Assembly: GCF_021502675.1 (NCBI RefSeq)
Contig: NZ_JAKFHA010000007.1
Location: 227,167 to 291,166 of the forward strand
From: Yinghuangia soli
GTDB lineage: Bacteria; Actinomycetota; Actinomycetes; Streptomycetales; Streptomycetaceae
Reading direction: 5' to 3'
Length of the DNA stretch: 64,000 nt
This document shows, in pieces, positions 26,595 through 34,526 of the stretch (position 1 is its first letter; every line of letters begins with the position of its first letter). Made by a program: the position numbers and the translations under genes. The notes beneath the pieces were generated by a model. It searched no databases, was not told where the DNA came from, and was given only the letters and a program-made list of their open reading frames with translations.

Positions 26595-27542
26595 CTACTC
26601 CCGGCACGCCACCACCACCAACCGCGGCTCGCCGCGGTCCGGACGCCGAGCCGCCAACGCCCCCGCGATCGCGCCGACGACCGCCGCCCCGTCCTCGCGG
26701 ATCGTCCGCGGCAGCACCGAGAACACCCGCAACCCGGCCGCCCGCATACGCCGCGCCCGCTCGGCGGTCCGCACCCGGTCCTCCCCGCGGCCGTGGTGGG
26801 CCACCGAGTCGACCTCCACCACGAGCCGTTCCTCTTCCCACAGCGCGTCCGGCACACACAGCAGCCGCCCGTCCGGCAGATGCACCCGCGCATTCCACAA
26901 CGGCTCCGGCAACCCCGCCCCGCACACCAACCGGCGCAGATCGGCCTCCGGCAACGACCGTACGCCCGCGCCCAGTTCCTCCAGGATCCGCAGCACCCGC
27001 AGGCGCCTGCGCCGCGGCGCCCGCTCGCTCTCCGCCCGCAACTCGGCCACCCCGCACAGCCCGCTCTGCACCGCGGACAGCGCCGCGGACCGCGCATCGT
27101 CGTCCCGCTCCACCCGGCTGCACGCGTCCAGCACCGCCCGCGCGTACGGCGCCGTCGGCGGCACCCGCAACGGCAACGCCACCGGCAGCCTGGCCGTCCG
27201 CTCCCGGAACACTCCCGGCATCAGCCGCCCCGAACACCCGGCCCGGACCAGCACATGCACCTCGTCCCCGAACGCGACATGCGGAACTTCGGCCAGCTCC
27301 AAGGCCGTCAGCCCCGTCACCACCGCGTCCCCGCCGGCCTGCAATACCGCCGCCATCGCCACCTGCCGCCGCGACGGCTCCCCCGCCGACACCTTCACCA
27401 CATCCGGCGCCACCCGCACCCACACCTGCCCCCGCACGCGGCGCCCCCGCGCCGAATCCGAGACCCCCGCCCGCCGCACCTGCGCGACCGTCACCACCCC
27501 GCCCTGCCGCCGCGCCACCTCCGCCAACCAGTCGCGATCCAC
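26595..27542 (-). CDS. AbiEi-like winged-helix plus DUF559 (restriction-endonuclease-like) protein
   Basis: Product of 315 residues. GTG 27542 is preceded by GGGGAGG at 6 bases; upstream open frame belongs to the divergent promoter. N-terminus WLAEVARRQGGVVTVAQVRRAGV resembles the AbiEi antitoxin winged helix. The C-terminus is a DUF559/Vsr-like fold with a PD...EVD core (PDALWEEERLVVEVDS, then RRMRAAGLRVFSVLP). Proteins with this architecture are numerous in actinobacteria, usually without a cognate AbiEii toxin; none is seen here. A nuclease role is only inference, and one or more metal-binding residues may be missing. Confidence 0.82.
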   Translation of the reverse strand: MDRDWLAEVARRQGGVVTVAQVRRAGVSDSARGRRVRGQVWVRVAPDVVKVSAGEPSRRQVAMAAVLQAGGDAVVTGLTALELAEVPHVAFGDEVHVLVRAGCSGRLMPGVFRERTARLPVALPLRVPPTAPYARAVLDACSRVERDDDARSAALSAVQSGLCGVAELRAESERAPRRRRLRVLRILEELGAGVRSLPEADLRRLVCGAGLPEPLWNARVHLPDGRLLCVPDALWEEERLVVEVDSVAHHGRGEDRVRTAERARRMRAAGLRVFSVLPRTIREDGAAVVGAIAGALAARRPDRGEPRLVVVACRE

Positions 27543-27701
27543 CTCCGCCTCCCCCTGCCGACCCCGCTGTCCTTCGAAAGTAGGCAGACCCGCTCTGCCG
27601 ACCGGAAACCCCACCCCCGGACTCCACCCGAACGGATGACGCAGATTTCTGGAGTCCCGGTCCGCCTGGCAGCCTCCGCGAAGATCGGGAAGGCTCAGGG
27701 C

Positions 27702-28088
27702 ATGGTCTCTGTACTGCAGAACGTGGCGATCGACTGTGCCGATGCGTATGCGCTGGCCCAGTTCTGGAGCAAGGTCACCGGGCGTCCGCTCGACCCCGAC
27801 GACCGGCCGGGTGCGCACGAGACGCAGATCCTCATGGCCGAGGGACCGATGCTCTACTTCAACCAGGTCCCCGAACCCAAGACCGTCAAGAACCGGTTCC
27901 ACCTGTGCCTGCGACCCGAGATCCCGCGGGACGAGGAGGTGGAACGGCTGCTGGGGCTCGGTGCGTCGATGGTCGCCGACCGCCGGAATCCCGACGGATC
28001 CGGCTGGGCCGTCCTCGCCGATCCCGAAGGCAACGAGTTCTGCGTCCTGCGCAGTGCGGACGAGCGGGCATCGATGGACGGCTCCTGA
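27702..28088 (+). CDS. VOC (glyoxalase-like) family protein
   Basis: Product of 128 residues, ATG 27702 after GGGAAGG. Two beta-alpha-beta-beta-beta units of the vicinal-oxygen-chelate fold: VLQNVAIDCADAYALAQFWSKVTG, then MLYFNQVPEPKTVKNRFHLCL and WAVLADPEGNEFCVL. It matches the Glyoxalase_6 style proteins (PEP and KNRxHLDL motifs), whose substrates are generally unknown. The last strand has the usual DPEGNEF end. Single gene divergent from the DUF559 gene. Confidence 0.88.
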   Translation: MVSVLQNVAIDCADAYALAQFWSKVTGRPLDPDDRPGAHETQILMAEGPMLYFNQVPEPKTVKNRFHLCLRPEIPRDEEVERLLGLGASMVADRRNPDGSGWAVLADPEGNEFCVLRSADERASMDGS

Positions 28089-28098
28089 GCCCAGCGGA

Positions 28099-28352
28099 TC
28101 AGCGCTCGGGCAGCGGGTGTTCGGACCCGGCCGACACGAGGACGAAGCCCAGGACCTGGGTCACCAACAGGGCGATACCGAGGACATACGGCACCTTGGA
28201 CACTTCACGCCCTTTGTGCTTCCGGCCTACCGCGATGGCCGCGGCAGTGAGCAGACCCACCAGACCGGACACCAGGACGCCGATACCGGTCCAGGCCAGC
28301 GCGGTTGAAGCCGAAGTCCGGTTTCGGACTCGGTCGTGGTCGTGCCGTCCAT
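28099..28352 (-). pseudogene. Small two-helix membrane protein with an apparent 1-base frameshift
   Basis: Coding character is split between two frames. ATG 28352, after GGGGG, starts MDGTTTTESETG in one frame. The rest, TSASTALAWTGIGVLVSGLVGLL with a second helix (VLGIALLVTQVLGFVLV), is in another. One extra base at a GG run (plus-strand 28318-28319) would join them into a protein of about 84 residues with two membrane helices. The downstream frame has no start codon of its own near its first helix. Either a sequencing error or a recent mutation. Function unknown. Confidence 0.6.
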
Positions 28353-28604
28353 GTGCGCCCCCGTAGCCGGTTTCTGCCGCCCGACGACCAGGCTTGCAGG
28401 GCACGGAGTATGGCCGCAGCCCAACCGGATGGGGAAGGGCAGATGTACTCGGAGAGGCGGCCAAGTGTCCGTTTGAGGGCGGGAAAGCGGGATCAGTTTC
28501 GTAAAAGCTGTGGTTCTTGAGGGGTTTGCCAGCGGTGCGGCTATCGAGCGTTTGATTAGACTGGCACCGACAGGATCGGCAACGCTTCAACGGGGGAGCT
28601 GCCA

Positions 28605-29072
28605 GTGATAGTCGACGACAGTTACGGCGACACGTTCTCCGCAGCGCGTGATGTGGCCATCGGTGCGACGCTCGGCTCCGCCGCGATGATGGAGATGAGC
28701 CGCCCGAGTCTCGAGGCGTTCGAGATGAAGGTGCGCCAGGTACGCGACATGCTCGAGAGCAGCGCCAACAACACGCAGCTCGGCAACCTCCTGACGAACA
28801 CGTCTTTCGGCCAAGGCTTTTCCGAAGCCGCCGCGGTCGGGAACGCTCTGCAGGCGGTCCGCACGAACATCACCACGCTGCACGAAATGATCGTCCAGCA
28901 GCTGGAGATCATGGCGCTCACGATCAAGATGGCCGGCGACAAGACCGAGGAATCCGACGAGGCCAACCGCCAGAAGCTCGGGCAGCTCCTCGCCCTGGCC
29001 GCCGAGAAGAGCGCCACCGCTCCCGGCGCCCCGCCGATGGTCGTGGACGACACCCGCCGCAGCATCGACTGA
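28605..29072 (+). CDS. ESX-like small helical protein
   Basis: Product of 155 residues; GTG 28605 follows GGGGGAG by 6 bases. Almost all alpha-helical and acidic, no signal peptide: SLEAFEMKVRQVRDMLESSANNTQLGNLL, then VGNALQAVRTNITTLHEMIVQQLEIMALTIK. The helical-hairpin style and place just before a PPE/WXG protein and a mycosin suggest a type VII secretion substrate or chaperone, although no WXG motif is present. I do not recognise a named family. Spacing to the next gene is 80 bp. Confidence 0.6.
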   Translation: MIVDDSYGDTFSAARDVAIGATLGSAAMMEMSRPSLEAFEMKVRQVRDMLESSANNTQLGNLLTNTSFGQGFSEAAAVGNALQAVRTNITTLHEMIVQQLEIMALTIKMAGDKTEESDEANRQKLGQLLALAAEKSATAPGAPPMVVDDTRRSID

Positions 29073-29152
29073 CCGGGCACGGTACAGCGCGTATCCCGCA
29101 GATCTCCTACAACTCAGGGTAGTTGCCGAACCTCGGGGGAGGATGAGACCGC

Positions 29153-30796
29153 ATGGTCCACCAAGAAGGCAGCGGAAGCGGCGGCGGAGGGCGGACCAAC
29201 TTCATCGGCCTCCCCCACCAGCAGTTGCTGAACATGCACCAGGGAGCGAACCCCAGTGCGGCCAGCACTCTCGGCGAAACGTTCGTGAATGCCGGTCAGA
29301 TCCTCGCGGAGGCGGCGGACACGCTGCGTCTGGACCTGGACCGCGTCGAATGGGAAGGCGCCGCCGCCGACTCGTTCCGCGACTGGGGACACCAATTCGC
29401 CACCGCGACGCTGCACATGGCTCAGTACACGACCAAGGTCGGCAGCATCAGCGGCAATCTCGGCGTCGACATGGGCAACGTGCAGATACCTCCGCTGCCC
29501 ACGCAGAGCATCGCGTTCGTGAACGAAGCCAAGGCGAACCCCGCGATCGGCTTCGCGGCTCCGGCGCAGGCCGTGATGGTGACCGCCCACGAGACGGCCA
29601 TCAAGGCCGACCAGCTGGAGGCCGCGCAGCAGATGACGCGGCTGGCGTCGTCGTACGACGTGGCGGCAAGCCAGTTGGCGACGATGACGCCACCTACGTT
29701 CCCGCCGCCGCCGAATGTGCACTCGGTGCCCATCGACGACCTCCGGGCGATCAACGGTCCGGATAGTGGCAGTGGTTCAGTGGGCTCGGTGACGAGGTCC
29801 GGCAAGTCCAGCACCACCAAGCCCGGCTCCGGCGACAAGAACGGTTCGCCCGGCAGCGTCTCGCCGCCGCCTTCCGGCAACGGCACCGCTCCTTCGGCCC
29901 CCGGGTGGATACCCGGCAGCCAGCCCGGAACCGGCAGCTACACACCCCCGGCCGACCTCGGCCTGGCCGGCGTCGAGACGCTTCCGCGCCCCGAAACCGC
30001 GCCGCCCGCCACCACCGGCCCGACCACGACCGGCCCCGTCGGTCCCGGCCAGTCGACACACGGACCCGGTCCGTCCGGCCCGCCGATCACGGGTACGCCG
30101 CCGATCACCACGACCTCCAGCGGCAAGCCCGGGCGAATACCCGGCATCAGCGGCGGCACCAACACCGTGCCGAACAAGTTCACCGGCCCCACCACCACCG
30201 GTCCGACGGCCACCAGCACGCCCGGCCGGCCCATGAACACCGGCCCGACCGGTCCGACGACCGGCGGCCGTCAGGTGACCACCGGCGGCGGGACCGGGCC
30301 GCGTCAGTACGGCCGCGGTCCCAGCATCGTCGGCGGCCAACCGCCGTCCACCGCACCGCAGAACAACACGTCGCGCGGCGGAATGCGGACCGGCATCGAA
30401 GGCGGGCAGCCCGCACGGAACACAACCGGCCCGCACGGCGAACCCGGCCGTACGCAGGGCGGCCGCTCTCCCATGGGAATGGGCGGCAGTACGGCACCGC
30501 AAGGCAGTTCGCCCCGCGCCGGCAGCACCGGTGGCAGCTCGACGCCGCGTACGCCCGGCGGCACGCTCGGGGGGCAGCCCCAATCCGGCGCCAGCAGCCG
30601 CGCGTTCTCCCCGGGCGGCACGGGGCTCCGCTCCGGAGCCCCGGAAGGCAACCGCAGCAGCCGCATGGGCGGCATCGGCGGGCCTGCCACGAGCGACGAA
30701 GAGCGCAGGCGCCGCAGGGAGCGGGCCGACTACCTCGAAGAGGACGAGTCCACCTGGACCACACGGGATTCCACGGTGCCACCCGTCGTCGACTGA
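29153..30796 (+). CDS. PPE/WXG-type protein with long Pro/Gly/Thr-rich tail
   Basis: Product of 547 residues, ATG 29153 after GGGGGAGGA. The first 185 residues are helical with a WXG turn (VEWEGAAADSF, Trp67-Gly69) in the style of PPE or WXG100 proteins exported by type VII systems; no Sec signal. From about residue 200 onward it is low-complexity, dominated by Pro, Gly, Thr, Ser (TTTGPTT, GPTGPTTGG), probably disordered and surface or wall spanning, ending in charged RRRRERADYLEEDE. Between the ESX-like gene and a mycosin gene, a typical T7S-like context. Followed by a true terminator with T-run. Confidence 0.75.
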   Translation: MVHQEGSGSGGGGRTNFIGLPHQQLLNMHQGANPSAASTLGETFVNAGQILAEAADTLRLDLDRVEWEGAAADSFRDWGHQFATATLHMAQYTTKVGSISGNLGVDMGNVQIPPLPTQSIAFVNEAKANPAIGFAAPAQAVMVTAHETAIKADQLEAAQQMTRLASSYDVAASQLATMTPPTFPPPPNVHSVPIDDLRAINGPDSGSGSVGSVTRSGKSSTTKPGSGDKNGSPGSVSPPPSGNGTAPSAPGWIPGSQPGTGSYTPPADLGLAGVETLPRPETAPPATTGPTTTGPVGPGQSTHGPGPSGPPITGTPPITTTSSGKPGRIPGISGGTNTVPNKFTGPTTTGPTATSTPGRPMNTGPTGPTTGGRQVTTGGGTGPRQYGRGPSIVGGQPPSTAPQNNTSRGGMRTGIEGGQPARNTTGPHGEPGRTQGGRSPMGMGGSTAPQGSSPRAGSTGGSSTPRTPGGTLGGQPQSGASSRAFSPGGTGLRSGAPEGNRSSRMGGIGGPATSDEERRRRRERADYLEEDESTWTTRDSTVPPVVD

Positions 30797-30819
30797 CGGT
30801 CTGCCGGATAGATGTCGGC

Positions 30820-30862
30820 TGTTCCCCGGTGCGGGTCCGCACCGGGGAACACCTGCTTTTTC
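30820..30862 (+). terminator. Rho-independent terminator or attenuator before the mycosin gene
   Basis: 15-bp stem (30820-30834 with 30837-30851) followed by a T-rich stretch (CCTGCTTTTTC), the only classical T-tract terminator seen in the window. It lies between the PPE-like gene and the mycosin gene on the same strand, so it would lower or uncouple mycosin expression. Confidence 0.85.
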
Positions 30863-30884
30863 ACCCACTGAAGGGGACACGCGT

Positions 30885-32204
30885 ATGACCACCCGGACTT
30901 CGCGTCCACGAAGGATGCTGGTCAGCGCTCTGGCTGCGGTCAGTGTGTTCGCAGGCATGGGCTACGCCGCACCCGCCGCGCATGCGGAGTCGATTCGCGC
31001 CCAGCAGTGGTACCTGGACTCCTGGAACATCGAAGAAGTATGGAAGGTCTCGCAGGGGGCTGGAATCAGCGTGGCCGTCGTCGACTCCGGCGTCGACGCC
31101 ACTCACCCGGACCTGGCGGGGCAAATCGCCGGCGCGCCCCTGGGAGACGGAGACGCACTATCGCACGGAACCAAGATGGCATCGGCAATTGTCGGCACGG
31201 GTAAAGCCGGCGGCGGGCAGGGCACCTACGGAGTGGCCCCGCAGGCCAAAGTCATCTCCATGCGCGTCAAGGGTGTGACTGCCGAAGGTCTCTTCAACGC
31301 CTTCGACGTGGCCGACGCGATCAAAGCCGCCGCGGACAGCGATGCCCGGATCATCAACCTGTCGCTTGCGAGGACCACGGTAGTCCAGGCCGAACAGGAC
31401 GCAGTGGCCTACGCAATCAGTAAGGGGAAACTCGTCGTCGCAGGTGGCGGCAACGCAGAGAAGAACGGAACCGGGACCGTCTATCCGGCTGCATACCCGG
31501 GTGTCCTCGGGGTGGCTGCGGTCGACCGGAACGGGACCGCCTGGTCCGGTGGCAATCAAGGCAACTGGATTTCACTCGCCGCCCCCGGCGTCGACATCCC
31601 GGGAGCCTGCACCGAGGCCTCCAAGTACTGCATGGGTACTGGATCCTCCGATGCAACAGCCATCACCTCCGGCGTAGCCGCCCTCCTCTGGTCGCAGCAC
31701 CCCGACTGGACCGCGAACCAGGTCATCAAGCGCCTCATCGACAACACCTCGACCGCGCCCGGCGAGCAGGTCCCGAACGACAGTGTCGGCTACGGCATCG
31801 TCAGCCCTCGCCGCGCGCTCCAGTCGACCGCGCCGCCGGGGCCGGCTGACGTCAATCCGCTGGTCGGCGTCCGCGGTGTGCAGCCGTCCGCGCGCCCGAG
31901 TACGCCCGCCACCAAGGCCCCCTCGGCTTCGACCGGTTCCCCTGGCGAGACCACCGCCCCCGCACCGCAGAACACCGCCGCCGCCCCGGCGTCCCCTCCC
32001 GCCGACAGCGCCTCCGGCAGCGACTCGTCCGGTCCCGGCACTGTCTTCGCGGTCGTCGGAGCCGTTGTCGGGGGCATCCTGCTGCTGCTCGTCCTCGCGT
32101 ACTTCTATATGCGCTCGCAGCGCACCGTCGCCCAAGGCCCGCCACCCCCGCCGGCCGCGCCGCCGATCCACCCGCCCCAGCCGCCACCCGGCCGCGGCTA
32201 CTGA
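30885..32204 (+). CDS. Mycosin-like subtilisin protease (type VII secretion-associated)
   Basis: Product of 439 residues, ATG 30885 after AAGGGGA. Sec signal peptide (cut near AHA, residue 34), S8 domain with Asp67 (VVDSGVD), His94 (SHGTKMAS), oxyanion Asn190 (GGGN) and Ser255 in GSSDATAITSG, where the usual GTSxAxP is altered. A Pro/Ala/Ser linker leads to a single C-terminal membrane helix (VGAVVGGILLLLVLAYFY) and a Pro-rich cytoplasmic end. This layout is that of MycP proteases that work with ESX secretion systems. The relaxed Ser motif could affect activity. No other secretion core gene is in the window. Confidence 0.92.
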   Translation: MTTRTSRPRRMLVSALAAVSVFAGMGYAAPAAHAESIRAQQWYLDSWNIEEVWKVSQGAGISVAVVDSGVDATHPDLAGQIAGAPLGDGDALSHGTKMASAIVGTGKAGGGQGTYGVAPQAKVISMRVKGVTAEGLFNAFDVADAIKAAADSDARIINLSLARTTVVQAEQDAVAYAISKGKLVVAGGGNAEKNGTGTVYPAAYPGVLGVAAVDRNGTAWSGGNQGNWISLAAPGVDIPGACTEASKYCMGTGSSDATAITSGVAALLWSQHPDWTANQVIKRLIDNTSTAPGEQVPNDSVGYGIVSPRRALQSTAPPGPADVNPLVGVRGVQPSARPSTPATKAPSASTGSPGETTAPAPQNTAAAPASPPADSASGSDSSGPGTVFAVVGAVVGGILLLLVLAYFYMRSQRTVAQGPPPPPAAPPIHPPQPPPGRGY

Positions 32205-32311
32205 ACAAGGGCCCCGGACAGCGCCGCCCGTACACCGACGGAAGTCCATCTGGTGGGCCACCGCGTCCGCTCGCACCATGAGGAATCCGACCCCGACGGA
32301 CGGAGACTCAG

Positions 32312-33793
32312 GTGGTGGCACCGGACCGACTCCGAAGCCTTGCGGACTGGATGGCCCACGAGGCCGGCAACGTCACCGTGCATCTGGTCCTGGAGGATCA
32401 GAACAGCAAGCTCGCCCAGATGACCGCCGACCTCCGGCGGCCCTTCTCCACCGACGGGCGCGGCAAGCACATCGCGGCCGGCCTGTTCAACTGGGGCGTC
32501 GGCCCGTCGACCGCCTGGGAGCGGGCCTGCTCCGACCCCTTCTACCTGGTCATGCGGCAGAGCACCCAGGCGTTCCCACGCAGTTGGCGCGAGCTCCAGC
32601 CGCACCTCGCGCCGGCCGCGTACAGCTACGTGAGCCTCAACTGCGGCGACGGTGTCAAGGACCTCGACGTGCTGCGCGGGCTGGGCGAGTTGGCCGGTCG
32701 CAACAGCAGCCGGAGCGGCAGCGCGGTCGGCGGCAGCGCAGTCGGCGGCAGCCCAGTCGGCGGCAACGCGACCGCCGGCGCCGGCGCCTCGTCCGGTTCC
32801 AGTGTCTACATCCCGGTGGACGCCAGCAGCGAGCTCGTCCGCCTGGCCGCCAACCGCGCCGCGAAAAGCCCTGTCACGAACGGCGTGTTCGTCCTCGGCT
32901 GCCAGGCCGACACCGAGGTACGCGACCAGCTGGCCAAAATCCGCGCGGTCGTCGACAAGCTCCAGGACGGCGCCGTGCTCTTCTCGCTCTTCGGGAACAC
33001 CATCGGCAACTACGAACGCGACCTTGCCCTCCTCAAGATGGTCGGCGAGGTTCTCCTCACCGGCGACGACGACCGCCTGATCGCCGAGTTCGCCACCACC
33101 GAGGACGTCTCCCAGGCCGCCGTCGAGGCCGCCAAGGACGAGTACGTCCGGGTGCGGGCCTTCCGCGAGTACGTCACCTCGCCCCTGATCCACTACACCG
33201 ACCTGCACGTCGACTACCGCAACCTCGAGTTCGCCGGCGAGGTGGAGTACGGCCTGGCCGACAACCGCGCCGACGACCGGGGCGGCCGCGCGAGCCGTGA
33301 GGCGCGCGAAGGGCGGGACGGACGCGACGGCCGGGAAGGCCGCGGCGGCGGGGCCCGCTCCGGCAGCCGCCGGAACCGGGACGGCCACGCGATCCTGCTC
33401 CGCATGCTCTACCGCAACCGGTCGGCGGAGCCGCGCCGGGTGATCCTGTCCGACCGCAGCGAGATGGCATTCGAGCCGGACGACACGATCATGCTGCACC
33501 TGGTCCGCAAGTACCGCCGCGACCGGCTCCCCGACCTCTTCGCCGCCTGCGGCCTCGTCGCGGCCGGCCCGCCGGTGGACACGCGCTTCGCGGAATCCCG
33601 GTCCGGACTGCCGAAGTTCGGTGTCCAACTGGCCCTCCTGCGCCGCGCCGACCGCCTTGGCGACCCGTCGCCGAACCACGTCGAAGGCCTCTTCACCGCA
33701 TCGCCGACGGCAACAGCGGCAGCGGCCGCCGCATCGGCATCCACGGCCGCCGAGGAGGCGCGCGGTGTCCCCGCTGCGCAGCCGGCTGGCTGA
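32312..33793 (+). CDS. Divergent EgtD-like SAM-dependent methyltransferase
   Basis: Product of 493 residues, GTG 32312 after GGAG. Rossmann methyltransferase core: motif I YVSLNCGDGVKD (106-117), a later FVLGCQAD, and the FGNTIGNYE block (227-235) that recalls GxTIGN of the histidine N-alpha-methyltransferase family (EgtD, PF10017). Two insertions are unusual: a Gly/Ser/Ala/Val repeat at about 135-165 and a hydrophilic RDGRDGREGR loop near 335-355. Without EgtA, B or C genes here, ergothioneine synthesis is unlikely; the substrate is unknown. The 3' end overlaps the next gene by 29 bases. Confidence 0.7.
   Translation: MVAPDRLRSLADWMAHEAGNVTVHLVLEDQNSKLAQMTADLRRPFSTDGRGKHIAAGLFNWGVGPSTAWERACSDPFYLVMRQSTQAFPRSWRELQPHLAPAAYSYVSLNCGDGVKDLDVLRGLGELAGRNSSRSGSAVGGSAVGGSPVGGNATAGAGASSGSSVYIPVDASSELVRLAANRAAKSPVTNGVFVLGCQADTEVRDQLAKIRAVVDKLQDGAVLFSLFGNTIGNYERDLALLKMVGEVLLTGDDDRLIAEFATTEDVSQAAVEAAKDEYVRVRAFREYVTSPLIHYTDLHVDYRNLEFAGEVEYGLADNRADDRGGRASREAREGRDGRDGREGRGGGARSGSRRNRDGHAILLRMLYRNRSAEPRRVILSDRSEMAFEPDDTIMLHLVRKYRRDRLPDLFAACGLVAAGPPVDTRFAESRSGLPKFGVQLALLRRADRLGDPSPNHVEGLFTASPTATAAAAAASASTAAEEARGVPAAQPAG
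32716..32775 (+). repeat. 15-bp tandem repeat inside the methyltransferase gene
   Basis: Three close copies (32716-32730, 32731-32745, 32746-32760) and one degenerate copy of CGGCAGCGCAGTCGG, encoding Gly-Ser-Ala-Val-Gly. In-frame copies change only the length of a loop, so copy number may vary between strains. Confidence 0.8.
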
Positions 33794-34370
33794 CGGCCGC
33801 ACGCTGCCGCTGCTCACGTACACCTTCCTGTCCGGAGCGCTGGTGGCGGGCGCGGCGTGGATCGCCACCGCGCGGTCGCTGGAGGCGGTGGTCAACACCC
33901 TGGTGCTGCTCGGCGGCGCCACCGGGGTCCTGAACGAGCGGCGCGCCGCGGCCCGGCGCGGCCGGCGCCTGGCGCTGAGCGCCATCACCGCGGAGACCGC
34001 ATGGAACCGCGACGTGCTCGGCAATGCCCCGTTCCGGCCCGGCACCGCGCCGCCGTCCGATTTGACGCTCCCCCGGCTGCGCGTCCGGGCCGTGGAGACG
34101 GCTCTGGTCACCGCGGTGTTCCAGGGCCGCGGCGACCAGGTGCTGGCGGGCCTGCTCACCGCCTGGTGCGATGCCGCGGACGACCTCAACCACCGCTTGG
34201 CCGTGGTGGAGGCGGACGTCTTCGGCTGCCGCCCCGCGGAGCGCGCCGACCGGCACCGGGTGATCATGGAGTCGGTGCGGAACTCCGCGGAGCTGCGCGC
34301 CGCAATCGACGCCTGTGCGGCCCTGACTGCACTGACCGCTCCGGCCGCGGGAACCCGCCCGACCCGGTGA
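33765..34370 (+). CDS. Two-helix membrane protein coupled to the EgtD-like gene
   Basis: Product of 201 residues. GTG 33765 follows GAGGAGG by 6 bases and starts 29 bases before the end of the methyltransferase gene, implying translational coupling. Two hydrophobic segments (LLTYTFLSGALVAGAAWIA, then VVNTLVLLGGATGVL) and a cytoplasmic helical domain of about 140 residues (RRLALSAITAETAWNRDVLG, then LVTAVFQGRGDQVLAGLLTAWCDAADDLNHR). No recognisable family. May anchor the methyltransferase at the membrane; inference. Confidence 0.7.
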   Translation: MSPLRSRLADGRTLPLLTYTFLSGALVAGAAWIATARSLEAVVNTLVLLGGATGVLNERRAAARRGRRLALSAITAETAWNRDVLGNAPFRPGTAPPSDLTLPRLRVRAVETALVTAVFQGRGDQVLAGLLTAWCDAADDLNHRLAVVEADVFGCRPAERADRHRVIMESVRNSAELRAAIDACAALTALTAPAAGTRPTR

Positions 34371-34526
34371 GCAGTTCCCGCGGGGACGCCGCGCACGAGT
34401 GACACCGCGGGGTGCGAGTACGGCATTTCGGACACCCCGGAACATGATCTTGATGCCTCGCGCGTAGGCTGGCGCCCGCACCGGGGTCAAGACCGGGTGC
34501 GCACCACCTGTCTGAACGGGGCCGCA

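Noticed and set aside
26595..27542. AbiE abortive infection system
   Set aside because: Only an AbiEi-like N-terminal domain joined to DUF559; no AbiEii nucleotidyltransferase toxin gene is adjacent, so a complete AbiE system is not supported.
32312..33793. Ergothioneine biosynthesis gene egtD
   Set aside because: Motifs are related, but no egtA, egtB, egtC or egtE genes are nearby, and low-complexity insertions make a housekeeping EgtD unlikely.
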